DNA of 64,000 bases, from NCBI RefSeq assembly GCF_001275135.1, contig NZ_LFQU01000018.1, positions 20,546 to 84,545 of the forward strand. The letters run 5' to 3'. The translations under genes and the position numbers were made by a program. The notes under the pieces were generated by a model. It ran no database searches. It had not been told where the DNA came from and saw only the letters and a list, made by a program, of their open reading frames with translations. The stretch comes from Xylanibacter rarus (GTDB lineage: Bacteria > Bacteroidota > Bacteroidia > Bacteroidales > Bacteroidaceae). Shown here one piece after another: positions 7,946-16,295 of this stretch (positions are counted from its first letter, which is position 1; the number at the start of each line of letters is the position of its first letter).

Positions 7946-8368
7946 ATGAATAATGTAACAAGAGTAAGAATTGTATATGAATGTAGCATAATAGGTGTTG
8001 TTTTGCTGACATTCTTAAAAGGTATGTTCCCATACATGGGAGCATGGTGGCGAGTAGCCCTTATTACTTCACTTGTAGGATTGTGGTTTTCACTATCTTA
8101 TCTGAAACGGTATAATTATAAATGGGGGTTCAATTACATAGGAAATCATTTATACATTAACCTCTTATTGAAAGTACAGAAGTGGTTTCAGAACGCTACA
8201 ATCATAGCCTTATTGATACCTGTATTCTTAAAAGACCTCTTGTATAATCAATATTGCTTAGTAGCATATATATTGCTTGTAGGTATGTTCTTGGGCGTGA
8301 AGCTGGCTACTTACACAGTAGAGTACGCTATATATAAAAGTAAATTCATTGGTAACAAGGAAAGATAA
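7946..8368 (+). CDS. Four-TM membrane protein in cassette 4
   Basis: The 140-residue product has four hydrophobic stretches (about residues 12-28, 33-51, 68-90 and 102-120) and few charged residues. It starts MNNVTRVRIVYECS. The stop codon lies inside the next junction hairpin, so the cassette is compact. The family is not recognised. It could be a membrane immunity protein, judged only from the setting. Confidence 0.6.
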   Translation: MNNVTRVRIVYECSIIGVVLLTFLKGMFPYMGAWWRVALITSLVGLWFSLSYLKRYNYKWGFNYIGNHLYINLLLKVQKWFQNATIIALLIPVFLKDLLYNQYCLVAYILLVGMFLGVKLATYTVEYAIYKSKFIGNKER

Positions 8369-8401
8369 CCCCTGAACGCTTTCCCTCACCAAACCATTAT
8401 G
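8349..8401 (+). repeat. Cassette junction site 4 overlapping two genes
   Basis: GGAAAG and CTTTCC (8359-8384) form the outer stem, again followed by AT on the left arm. AACCATTATG on the right supplies the start codon of the next gene, and the left arm holds the stop codon of the previous one. The inner stem is weaker than in sites 1-3. Confidence 0.5.
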
Positions 8402-8857
8402 AATAAAGGAATAAAAAAGACAGATAACTATTTTGAACGAGTGAAGCAGCGTGCAAACCGGACGAATTACAGATACTATTTTTTTGACTACCTATATTTC
8501 AAGGGAGAGGTTTGGGGCAAGAAGATAGGACGGATGTCAGGTTTTATACTGCTGTTTTGGTATTGGTGGTGGATAGTAGTTCTGCCCGGTAACTTTCTCC
8601 TGATTAACAATGTACCGCAATGGTCGTCCTTACATCTTGGCTATTTAGGTGCAATGTTTTTGTTTATTTGTGTATTTATTCTTGCACGATACAGGAAAGC
8701 CCGTGTACAGGCATTGTTGAACCGCTACCGCCGCTCTAAGCATATCAGCGCATTACAGGCATATTTTCTGTTCCTGCTGCCCTTTGTACTTTTCTTCTTA
8801 GAAACATGGCTGTTCGATGAATGGGGTTGGACGGATTGCGTGAGGTGGAACAAATGA
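8399..8857 (+). CDS. Membrane protein in cassette 5
   Basis: The 152-residue protein has a basic N-terminal region (MNKGIKKTDNYFERVKQRANRTNYRY) and three hydrophobic segments (about residues 47-68, 80-98 and 120-137) with Trp-rich edges (FWYWWWIVVLPGNF). Its start codon lies inside junction site 4. GC content rises here relative to the earlier cassettes. No family is recognised. It is the last gene before the AraC regulator, and no junction hairpin is visible after it. Confidence 0.6.
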   Translation: MNKGIKKTDNYFERVKQRANRTNYRYYFFDYLYFKGEVWGKKIGRMSGFILLFWYWWWIVVLPGNFLLINNVPQWSSLHLGYLGAMFLFICVFILARYRKARVQALLNRYRRSKHISALQAYFLFLLPFVLFFLETWLFDEWGWTDCVRWNK

Positions 8858-8885
8858 TATGTCATTCATATATAAAACATCAGAT

Positions 8886-9728
8886 ATGGAACAACGGATT
8901 ACATCACTATTGCTGCCCGCTCCCGAAGCGGAACTGGAAGCGTCCTGCAAGGAACTGGACGAAAAGGTAACATGGCTGCTGCACAACAGCCGGAAAATGG
9001 ACAACTACTTGGAACTTGAACCGTTCAGCAAGGACGGGCGGCTGTGCGCCCACGTGTGCGACACGCTCAAAAGCCTGCCGGAAACGCCGACACTGGCGGC
9101 GTACAAGGACTACAAGACAATCATCATTCTGCTGGGTATGTCCACCACACATTACGCCATACTGGACGAACTGGCGGAACAGCACCGCAAGCGGGACGAC
9201 ATACCCGAACTGACCGCCTACTGCGATGCGCTCCACTGGATGCGACCGGGACGGCAGTACCTATGCAACGTGTACAACACGGTATGCCACGCTTTCCACC
9301 TGCTGCGGAGAAACCCGGTAAGGGACAACCGCCTGCTGGTGACGGAAAAGGAGCTGTGCCACGCCGAACGGATGCTGCCGGAACTGGGCAGGCAGACGTT
9401 CACCGAAATGGTACGTCTGAAAGGCTACATGGTCTATGATGCCGAGCAACTGGCGGATAAATGCGGCATGGAATACGGCTCGTTCCGGCGAAAGGTAAAG
9501 AAAATGACCGGGTACACGGCTAAAGAATGGGTGATAAAGGAACGGGTAAAGGACGTGGAACACTACCTGATGAACACAAACCTCACGCTTACCGAAGTGG
9601 CGTTCACCACCGGGTTCGCATCGACATCGAACTTGAACGACTTCTGCAAGGCTTACTTGCTGGACACACCGGGCGAGATACGCAGAAAAGCGCAGGAAAC
9701 AAGAAAATGCACAGTTACAAGAACGTAA
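8886..9728 (+). CDS. AraC-type helix-turn-helix regulator
   Basis: The C-terminal part (about residues 190-265 of 280) is an AraC-family DNA-binding domain: LADKCGMEYGSFRRKVKKMTGYTAKEWV is the first HTH and LTEVAFTTGFASTSNLNDFCKAYLLDTPGEIR the second. The N-terminal domain is helical and not recognised. ATG 8886 is preferred; an in-frame ATG at 8859 would add 9 residues. It precedes an RteC-like gene, and such pairs regulate excision and transfer in Bacteroidales conjugative elements. The target here is not shown. Confidence 0.8.
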   Translation: MEQRITSLLLPAPEAELEASCKELDEKVTWLLHNSRKMDNYLELEPFSKDGRLCAHVCDTLKSLPETPTLAAYKDYKTIIILLGMSTTHYAILDELAEQHRKRDDIPELTAYCDALHWMRPGRQYLCNVYNTVCHAFHLLRRNPVRDNRLLVTEKELCHAERMLPELGRQTFTEMVRLKGYMVYDAEQLADKCGMEYGSFRRKVKKMTGYTAKEWVIKERVKDVEHYLMNTNLTLTEVAFTTGFASTSNLNDFCKAYLLDTPGEIRRKAQETRKCTVTRT

Positions 9729-9801
9729 TGTGAAAAATCAAGAATAAAACAGATTTTTTATGCCCGTAACTTTGTGCTTCATAAAAGATAAGCACAAGGT
9801 T

Positions 9802-10662
9802 ATGGAACATAAGATACCGTTGGAAACATACTTCGCCGGACTGCTTCAAAAAGTGGAATGGCAGATACAGGAATACGAGGACACCGCAGCGGACACGCTG
9901 ACGCTCTGCCGCCTGTGCGTGGACTACCTGCAAGAGATACTGGGCGAACTCAAAACCTTTATAATCTCCTACCCGTTCGCCAGCACGGAAGAAGAAATAC
10001 ACTTCTTCAAGGAACTGAAACCGCTTTTAGCAAGCAAAATCATCTATTACAACACCGTTTACAAGATAGAGGTGCGCTTTCCCAGCGGCAGCGAGGACGT
10101 GCAGCGGGACTACCTGCTGTCGGAAACCGACCGGATTTCAAAGTCGTTCCAGCGGAACTTGGCGTTCTACCAGTACCACCGCACGAAAGCCACCTACTTG
10201 GACAGGCAGTATTTCATGCGTGGGAAGCCTGACATACAAATCATTGTGGACAGTTTCTATTACGAAACAGACCCACAGTTCAGCACCAGTCACGACTTCA
10301 AGGTAGCCAAGATTTTAGCCAACGAACTGCTGGAAATATACCTCACCAACCGACTGCACGAACTGGAACGCCGGGAACAGCGCAAGCGGGTGAAGAACGG
10401 CTTCACAGGAAAGGTGCTACGCTGGACGGGGACGAAAAGGGCGTTGGTGGAGCTTGTCTATGCACTGGACGCCTGCGGCTGTCTGAACAAGGGAACGGTT
10501 GATATTAAGGAGATTGTAGCCTATTTTGAATACGTTTTCGACATCGACCTCGGCGACTTCTACCATACCTACATGGAACTCAAAGCCAAGACCAAAGACC
10601 GCACAGGCTTCCTCTCCACCCTGAAAGACAGGTTGCTGCTGCGCATGAGGGAACAGGATTAG
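9802..10662 (+). CDS. RteC domain protein, ICE regulator
   Basis: The 286-residue protein resembles RteC, the DNA-binding activator of excision in CTnDOT: LCVDYLQEILGELKTFI at the N-terminus, a central YYNTVYKIEVRFP block, and a C-terminal winged-helix-like part (LVELVYALDACGCLNKGTVDIKEIVAYFEYVF). A -7 element TAACTTTG at 9772 places transcription upstream of ATG 9802, so the earlier in-frame start at 9760 is rejected. No rteA/rteB two-component genes or tetQ are present, so control must differ from the tetracycline-inducible elements. Confidence 0.85.
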   Translation: MEHKIPLETYFAGLLQKVEWQIQEYEDTAADTLTLCRLCVDYLQEILGELKTFIISYPFASTEEEIHFFKELKPLLASKIIYYNTVYKIEVRFPSGSEDVQRDYLLSETDRISKSFQRNLAFYQYHRTKATYLDRQYFMRGKPDIQIIVDSFYYETDPQFSTSHDFKVAKILANELLEIYLTNRLHELERREQRKRVKNGFTGKVLRWTGTKRALVELVYALDACGCLNKGTVDIKEIVAYFEYVFDIDLGDFYHTYMELKAKTKDRTGFLSTLKDRLLLRMREQD

Positions 10663-10689
10663 GCAACCGTTCTTTAACAAAATTTATTT

Positions 10690-10725
10690 CGCCACAGGTG
10701 GGTTCGCCTGTGGCGTTTTATTTTT
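10690..10725 (+). terminator. Terminator after the RteC-like gene
   Basis: CGCCACAGG and CCTGTGGCG form a 9-bp stem, followed by TTTTATTTTT. Confidence 0.9.
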
Positions 10726-10766
10726 CAGGACACCCGAACTTTGCGGCAAATCAATTAGTTACCATT

Positions 10767-11126
10767 ATGGAAATAATAACATTCGAGTCCAAAGCCTACA
10801 AGGAACTGGACAACAAAATTACTGCCATTGCCGATTACATATTCAATCATGTAGAAAAGGCAAAACAAAGTGAAGAAGATATGTGGGTGGACAGCTACGA
10901 GGTCTGCACGTTCCTGAAAATAAGCGAAAAGACCCTGCAACGCCTGCGGGTATCGGGGACTATCGCCTATTCCAACATCAGGGGACGTTATTTCTACAAG
11001 GTCAGCGAGATACGCCGGATGCTGGAAGAACGTTTGATTAGGAGCAACAAAGAGAACATCGACAACCTGATAACCAACCACCAACTGTATGCTAAGGAAA
11101 GAGGAAATCTTAGAAAGAACAAGTAA
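10767..11126 (+). CDS. Excisionase-type helix-turn-helix protein
   Basis: The 119-residue protein contains a MerR-like HTH_17 domain: VDSYEVCTFLKISEKTLQRLR, then a wing GRYFYKVSEIRRML. It starts MEIITFESKAYKELD, the usual start of this family in Bacteroidales mobile elements. An earlier in-frame ATG at 10698 lies within the terminator and is rejected. The gene overlaps the primase gene by 38 bases, so they are translated together. It could be a recombination directionality factor or a transfer regulator. Confidence 0.85.
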   Translation: MEIITFESKAYKELDNKITAIADYIFNHVEKAKQSEEDMWVDSYEVCTFLKISEKTLQRLRVSGTIAYSNIRGRYFYKVSEIRRMLEERLIRSNKENIDNLITNHQLYAKERGNLRKNK

Positions 11127-13161
11127 CGGGCTGGCGGTATTCAAACACTACCTGCCCGGAAACTGGCGCATAGGTCGCAACTTCCTTAACCCGCTGTACG
11201 AGGACAGCAAGGCTTCCTGCAACATCTACTTCGACCGCCGGGGCGGTATCTACAAGATGAAAGACTTCGGCAACGACAGTTACAGCGGCGACTGCTTCTT
11301 CCTCGTGGGGCAGTTAAAGGGGCTGGACTGCAACCGGGCGGCTGACTTCGTGGAGATACTGGAAATCATTGACCGGGATTTGGGCTTGGGGCTGGCTTCC
11401 GGCACTCCGGTTTCCGTTCCCCCGGCAACCGTCCGCCGGGCAGAGCCGGACAAACCCGAAGAAAAGCCCGAAAAGCCCGTCAAGCCCTACCAGTTCCGGG
11501 AACAGAAATTTCCGCTTGCCGAACTGGTGTACTGGCAACAGTACGGCATCACGCCCGAACTGCTGGAACATTACAAGGTCTGCTCGCTCCGGGAATACAA
11601 CAGCGAAACGGCAGAGGGCAAACCGTACACCTACACTTCATCGGTGGCAGAACCCATGTACGGCTACAAGGGCAAACAGTACATCAAGCTGCACCGCCCG
11701 TTCTCCACGCCCCGCTTCCTCTATGGCGGCAGCTTCGGCGAAAACTACTGTTTCGGGCTGGAGCAACTGCCCGCCAAAGGCGACACGCTATTCATCACGG
11801 GCGGCGAGAAAGACGTGCTTTCGCTGGCGGCGCATGGTTTTCACGCTATCTGCTTCAACAGCGAAACGGTGACGATACCGCCAACGCTGGTTTATCGGCT
11901 GACGTTCCGCTTCAAGCACATCGTCCTGCTCTTTGACATGGACAAGACGGGCAGGGAAAGCTCACGCAAGCAGGAAAAACTATTGGAAGAATTTGGCGTG
12001 AAACGCCTGCTGCTCCCGCTTCCGGGAACGAAAGAGGAAAAGGACATATCCGACTACTTCAAAGCCGGGAACACCCGTGAAGATTTCCTGAAACTGTTTA
12101 TCGAATTTTTAGACAACCTGTATAGCGACACATTGATTATGCTTAAATCGTGCGAGATAGATTTCAACAACCCGCCCGCCAAAGCGCAAGAGATTATTTC
12201 GGCGGGTGACGTTCCGTTAGGAACACAAGGCAACCTGTTCGGCATCACCGGGGGCGAGGGAACGGGAAAGAGCAATTATGTAGCCGCAATCGTGGCGGGC
12301 TGCATCTGCCCGGCTGGTGCGGACATAGATACGCTGGGCATACAGATAACCGCCAACGGCAGGCACAAGGCGGTCTTGCTATATGACACCGAACAGTCGG
12401 AAGTGCAACTGTTCAAGAATGTAAGCAACCTGCTGGCACGTGCCAAACAGCCGGACAAACCCGATGAGCTGAAAGCGTTCTGCCTGACGGGTATGTCACG
12501 CAAGGAACGCCTGAACGCCATTGTGCAGAGCATGGATAAGTTTTACTACCAGTACGGCGGCATCCAGTTGGTCGTCATTGACGGCATCGCCGACCTTGTT
12601 AAGAGTGCCAACGATGAAGCGGAAAGCGTGGCGGTAATAGATGAACTTTATCGGTTGGCGGGCATCTACAACACCTGTATTCTTTGTGTGCTACACTTTG
12701 TACCGAACGGCTTGAAACTGCGGGGACATTTGGGCAGCGAGTTGCAGCGTAAGGCGGCTACAATCCTTTCGATAGAGAAAGACGAAGAACCCGCCCAGTC
12801 GGTCGTGAAAGCCCTGAAAGTAAGGGACGGAAGCCCGCTGGACGTTCCTCTGATGCTCTTTGCTTGGGACGAGGAAGCCGGGATGCACGTGTACAAGGGC
12901 GAGAAGCCCCGTGAGGAAAAGGAGAAGCGCAAGGAAAGGGAACTGGTGAATGTCGCACGTGACATCTTCGGGCGGCAGACACGCATCACCTACATAGACC
13001 TTTGCGAGCAGTTGCAGCAGGTCTTGGACATCAAGGAACGCACCGCAAAGAGCTATATCCGCTTCATGCGGGAAAGGGACATCATCACCAAAGACACGGC
13101 GAACCAAAGCTGTTTTGTCATCGGTTCATATAATCTTCGATGGAACACAAGTTGTCCATAA
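11089..13161 (+). CDS. Toprim primase fused to RepA/DnaB-like ATPase
   Basis: The 690-residue protein has an N-terminal zinc-free primase-like part (residues 1-115), a linker rich in Pro, Glu and Lys (116-150), and a Toprim domain (ITGGEKDVLSLAAHGF near 235, with LLFDMDKTGRESS after it). A RecA-like ATPase follows, with Walker A GGEGTGKS at 388-395 and Walker B LVVIDGIADL near 490. It probably primes and unwinds ICE DNA after transfer or excision. The C-terminal 70 residues look like a winged-helix domain. It is co-transcribed with the HTH gene. Confidence 0.88.
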   Translation: MLRKEEILERTSNGLAVFKHYLPGNWRIGRNFLNPLYEDSKASCNIYFDRRGGIYKMKDFGNDSYSGDCFFLVGQLKGLDCNRAADFVEILEIIDRDLGLGLASGTPVSVPPATVRRAEPDKPEEKPEKPVKPYQFREQKFPLAELVYWQQYGITPELLEHYKVCSLREYNSETAEGKPYTYTSSVAEPMYGYKGKQYIKLHRPFSTPRFLYGGSFGENYCFGLEQLPAKGDTLFITGGEKDVLSLAAHGFHAICFNSETVTIPPTLVYRLTFRFKHIVLLFDMDKTGRESSRKQEKLLEEFGVKRLLLPLPGTKEEKDISDYFKAGNTREDFLKLFIEFLDNLYSDTLIMLKSCEIDFNNPPAKAQEIISAGDVPLGTQGNLFGITGGEGTGKSNYVAAIVAGCICPAGADIDTLGIQITANGRHKAVLLYDTEQSEVQLFKNVSNLLARAKQPDKPDELKAFCLTGMSRKERLNAIVQSMDKFYYQYGGIQLVVIDGIADLVKSANDEAESVAVIDELYRLAGIYNTCILCVLHFVPNGLKLRGHLGSELQRKAATILSIEKDEEPAQSVVKALKVRDGSPLDVPLMLFAWDEEAGMHVYKGEKPREEKEKRKERELVNVARDIFGRQTRITYIDLCEQLQQVLDIKERTAKSYIRFMRERDIITKDTANQSCFVIGSYNLRWNTSCP

Positions 13162-13198
13162 GCGTATGGATAAAACTTGTGTAATTCATGTGCTTGTG

Positions 13199-13232
13199 TC
13201 CTGCCCTGTTGTGAAACACGGCAGGATTTTTT
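13199..13232 (+). terminator. Terminator after the primase gene
   Basis: TCCTGCC and GGCAGGA form the stem around GTGAAAC, followed by TTTTTT. A second inverted repeat (ACACAAGTT/AACTTGTGT, 13146-13181) overlaps the end of the primase gene just before it. Confidence 0.85.
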
Positions 13233-13362
13233 CTGTTTGCACGTGAAAATTCAGGGTATTTGCTTAACTTTGCAGAAGTTACACGAAAAAAGTAACGGCA
13301 GTTGGACGGCGGTTGCCGGAATATTGCCTTTATATATAACATATACGTTCGCCGAACGTCCC

Positions 13363-13500
13363 AAAGTAGAAAACTGGCACTTTTCAAAATGTGGGGATAT
13401 TCAGCGCAGGATATGCTATGCGTTTGTCATAGCGTGGCTGCACTGTTTCCACATTTGGGTATGCCAGTACCTCTACTTTGAAACAGCGTCATGCCACGCT
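13363..13500. ncRNA. Strongly structured non-coding element upstream of DHFR-like gene
   Basis: Nested arms are AAAGTAG/CTACTTT (13363, 13473), ACTGGCA/TGCCAGT (13373, 13462) and AAATGTGG/CCACATTT (13387, 13449), with an internal GCTATG/CATAGC hairpin (13415, 13428). A further pair, AGCGTGGC...CTGTTT (13431-13448) with AAACAG...GCCACGCT (13481-13500), crosses the first set and would be a pseudoknot or an alternative fold. No ORF is conserved here. It could be a folded RNA, a regulatory leader or a DNA-level site such as a recombination or transfer origin. Confidence 0.45.
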
Positions 13501-13567
13501 TTCTTTTTGGGGTGGCGGCTAACGTGCCAAGACAGTAGGGATTTATATCACTTTAATACCTGACAAT

Positions 13568-14086
13568 ATGGAACAAATCAAAGCGCACATCGCCGTATCG
13601 CTGGACGGGCATACCGCCACGCCGGACTATGAACTGGACTGGTTGCCTGATAAAGTAAAAGCTATCATCGGCAAATACTATTTGGATGCGGATTGCCTGC
13701 TTATGGGGGCGAACACCTATAACTACATCTTTGAACACTGGGGCGGGTGGCCGCACAAAAGCAAGCGGTCTTTTGTGGTGTCACACTACGACACCAACGT
13801 GACGCCGGACTGCGGCGTGGAGTTCCTGACCGAAGAACCGCTGCAAAGGGTCTATGAACTGAAACAGAAAACCGACATATTGGTAGTTGGCGGCGGCAAG
13901 CTGCTTACTTCATTGATTAAAGCCGGATTGCTGGACAGCCTGACTATCTACACCGTCCCAGTCATGGCGGGCAAAGGCATCGGCTTTATCGGGGAAACAT
14001 TCGGCTCACATTGGAAACTCTCGGAAAGCAGGGTGCTGGATAACGGGGTGGTCTGTTCGACCTACCTGTTTGGCGGGAGCGTATAA
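13568..14086 (+). CDS. Dihydrofolate reductase-like (RibD C-terminal) protein
   Basis: The 172-residue protein has the RibD C-terminal/DHFR fold: IKAHIAVSLDGHTA at the start, LLMGANTYNYIF, a central FVVSHYDT strand, the ILVVGGGKLLTSLIKAGLLDSLTIYTVPVMAGKGIGFIG nucleotide-binding part, and a final aromatic strand. Such proteins bind NADPH and a pterin or pyrimidine-like substrate. This subgroup is frequent on Bacteroidales mobile elements, and its true reaction is not known. The structured element at 13363-13500 lies directly upstream and could control it. Confidence 0.88.
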   Translation: MEQIKAHIAVSLDGHTATPDYELDWLPDKVKAIIGKYYLDADCLLMGANTYNYIFEHWGGWPHKSKRSFVVSHYDTNVTPDCGVEFLTEEPLQRVYELKQKTDILVVGGGKLLTSLIKAGLLDSLTIYTVPVMAGKGIGFIGETFGSHWKLSESRVLDNGVVCSTYLFGGSV

Positions 14087-14114
14087 AAAATGCGCCCGGT
14101 TCCCGCCGGGCGCA
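14084..14114 (-). terminator. Terminator of the topB operon
   Basis: TGCGCCCGG and CCGGGCGCA pair around TTCCC, followed on the minus strand by six T. It lies between the converging DHFR-like and topB genes. Confidence 0.85.
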
Positions 14115-14182
14115 ACCACTAAAATTTCAATTATTATAAGTTGTAAAACCTATCACAATGAAATTTCAGTGGCAAAGATAGG

Positions 14183-16270
14183 CTATTTCTTCGGTTTCGC
14201 TTTCTTTTCGGGAAATGAAAAACCGATATTGAACTGTTCGTCCAGCACAAGCGAAGCATCGAAAGCCTTGCCGTTCTTGCCCTTGAAGCCCTTGATTAGC
14301 CCTGTCTTGCGTTTCGTCGCCAGCTCGACAATCTGCTTGTCGGAAAGCTGCTTGTCGCACTTGTTGCGGAATATGGTAAGCGTGCAGTCCACGTTGGAAC
14401 ACTTCGCCACTTTCGGGTAGAACAGGATGCGCCCGTTATTGCATTTGGGGCAGGAACAAGTTTCGCCATTGGCGATAGATAACTGCACCGATAGCAATTC
14501 CGCCGTGATTTGAGCGGCGTACACCTCAATGCCCTTTCGGAACATGTCGGCATCCATGCTGCCCGCTTCTATCTTGGCAAGGGCGGTTTCCCACATGCCC
14601 GTCATTTCGACATCGGCAATCTTCTTGTCCCTGACAATCCTGTAAACGGCAAGCCCCTTGTCGGTGGGTACAAGGTTCTTCTTCTCACGCACGATGTACT
14701 GGCGGGCGAACAGCGTTTCGATAATCGCCGCACGGGTGGCGGGTGTGCCTATCCCGGCATCTTTCAGGCTGGCTTTCAGTTCGGCATCTTCCAGTTCCTT
14801 TCCGGCGTTCTCCATTGCCGCAAGCAGGCTGCTTTCCGTGTGCAGCGGTTTCGGCTTGGTCTGCTTTTCGAGCAGATCCACGCCGGAGAGTGGCAAATAT
14901 TCTCCCTCTTGGAGTGGCGGCAGGCTGGCGGCTTCTTCATCCCCGCCCGTTTCCTGCTCGCCGAACACGGCACGCCACCCGGCTTCTTTCATCACAGACC
15001 CTTTCACCGTGAAGTCGGTATCTCCCCCTGACAGCAAGGCGGTGGTAACGTCTTTCACGCACTTGCCCGAAAAGGCTTCCAGCATACGCCCGGCTACCAG
15101 CTCGTAAACCGCCCGCTCGTCTTTGGAAAGTTCGCCGGGCAGGTTCTCGGTAATGATTAAGGCGTGGTGGTCGGTCACTTTGCTATCGTTCACGCTGCGG
15201 CGGTTCAGTGCCGCACCGTCCAGCCCGGCGGCATACCCGGCAAAGCGGGGGTATTGCCCCAGCAGGGCGACACGTTCCGGCATTTCATCGAAAACGTCCT
15301 CCGGGATATAGCGGCTTCCAGTTCGGGGGTAGGACATCACTTTCTTTTCATACAGGCTTTGCGCTATGGAAAGCGTCTTGTCAGCCGAGAAGTTCAGCTT
15401 CGTGTTCGCTTCCTTTTGCAGCGTGGTAAGGTCGTACAAAAGCGGCGGTTCTTGACAGGCTTCTTTCCTCTCAACGGATTTAACCACAAGTTGCCCGGCA
15501 TCCTTTACCCGTTGCAGGGCGGCTATGGCTTCGGGCTGCTGTTCCCACTTGGCGGTCGATTGGGCGGTGAAACTTATTTCCCCGCTGGCGGTCGCCGCTT
15601 TGAGTTGCCAAAACTTGGCGGGTACGAAATTCTTGTTCTCCAAATAGCGGCTGCATATCATCACGAGCGTGGGTGTCTGCACCCTGCCCAGTGAGAACAC
15701 CCCCTGCCCGGCGGCAACGCTCAACGCTTGGGTGGCGTTTATCCCTATCAGCCAGTCCGCTTCGCTGCGGGACTTGGCAGAAAGGTAGAGGTTATCGTAA
15801 TATTCGCCCGGCTGCAAGTTATCCAGCCCCTCACGGATTGCCTTGTCGGTAAGGCTGCTTATCCACAGACGCACAAATGGTTTCCGACAGTTCAGGTAAT
15901 GGAAGATATAGCGGAAGATTAGCTCACCCTCACGCCCGGCATCGGTGGCGACAATAATCTTGTCGCACTGGTCGAAAACTTCCTTTATCACTTTCAACTG
16001 TTTCAGCACGCCGGGGTCTGCCTTGTAGCCTTTCTCCGCTTTCACCTGACGGGGAATTAGCTGGAAATCGGGCGGCAGTATGGGCAGGCTCTCCCTGCGG
16101 AAGTTCGCCACGCCGTAGGCTTCCGGCATGGCAAGCTGGATTAAGTGGCCGAACGCCCATGTCACCATATACCCGTTGCCGGAAAGATAACCGTCATTAC
16201 GCCCGGTCGCACCGATGATGCGGGCGATGTCCTTTGCCACGCTGGGCTTCTCTGCTATCAATGCAATCAT
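14183..16270 (-). CDS. topB: DNA topoisomerase III (type IA)
   Basis: The 695-residue protein starts with the Toprim domain (MIALIAEKPSVAKDIA, with DAGREGE at residues 110-116) and continues with the type IA core. The catalytic Tyr is residue 314 in SYPRTGSRYIP. A C-terminal CSCPKCNNGR...CSNVDC metal-binding tail follows. Length is normal. It relaxes or decatenates DNA and is carried by many Bacteroidales conjugative elements, where it may help circularisation or replication. It lies 25 bases after the DUF3945 gene and shares its promoter. Confidence 0.95.
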   Translation of the reverse strand: MIALIAEKPSVAKDIARIIGATGRNDGYLSGNGYMVTWAFGHLIQLAMPEAYGVANFRRESLPILPPDFQLIPRQVKAEKGYKADPGVLKQLKVIKEVFDQCDKIIVATDAGREGELIFRYIFHYLNCRKPFVRLWISSLTDKAIREGLDNLQPGEYYDNLYLSAKSRSEADWLIGINATQALSVAAGQGVFSLGRVQTPTLVMICSRYLENKNFVPAKFWQLKAATASGEISFTAQSTAKWEQQPEAIAALQRVKDAGQLVVKSVERKEACQEPPLLYDLTTLQKEANTKLNFSADKTLSIAQSLYEKKVMSYPRTGSRYIPEDVFDEMPERVALLGQYPRFAGYAAGLDGAALNRRSVNDSKVTDHHALIITENLPGELSKDERAVYELVAGRMLEAFSGKCVKDVTTALLSGGDTDFTVKGSVMKEAGWRAVFGEQETGGDEEAASLPPLQEGEYLPLSGVDLLEKQTKPKPLHTESSLLAAMENAGKELEDAELKASLKDAGIGTPATRAAIIETLFARQYIVREKKNLVPTDKGLAVYRIVRDKKIADVEMTGMWETALAKIEAGSMDADMFRKGIEVYAAQITAELLSVQLSIANGETCSCPKCNNGRILFYPKVAKCSNVDCTLTIFRNKCDKQLSDKQIVELATKRKTGLIKGFKGKNGKAFDASLVLDEQFNIGFSFPEKKAKPKK

Positions 16271-16295
16271 AATTCTTTACTTTTTAAGGTGGGTA

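Noticed and set aside
11369-11872. 167-residue ORF inside the primase gene
   Set aside because: It is an Arg/Ser/Pro-rich alternate frame of a well supported gene.
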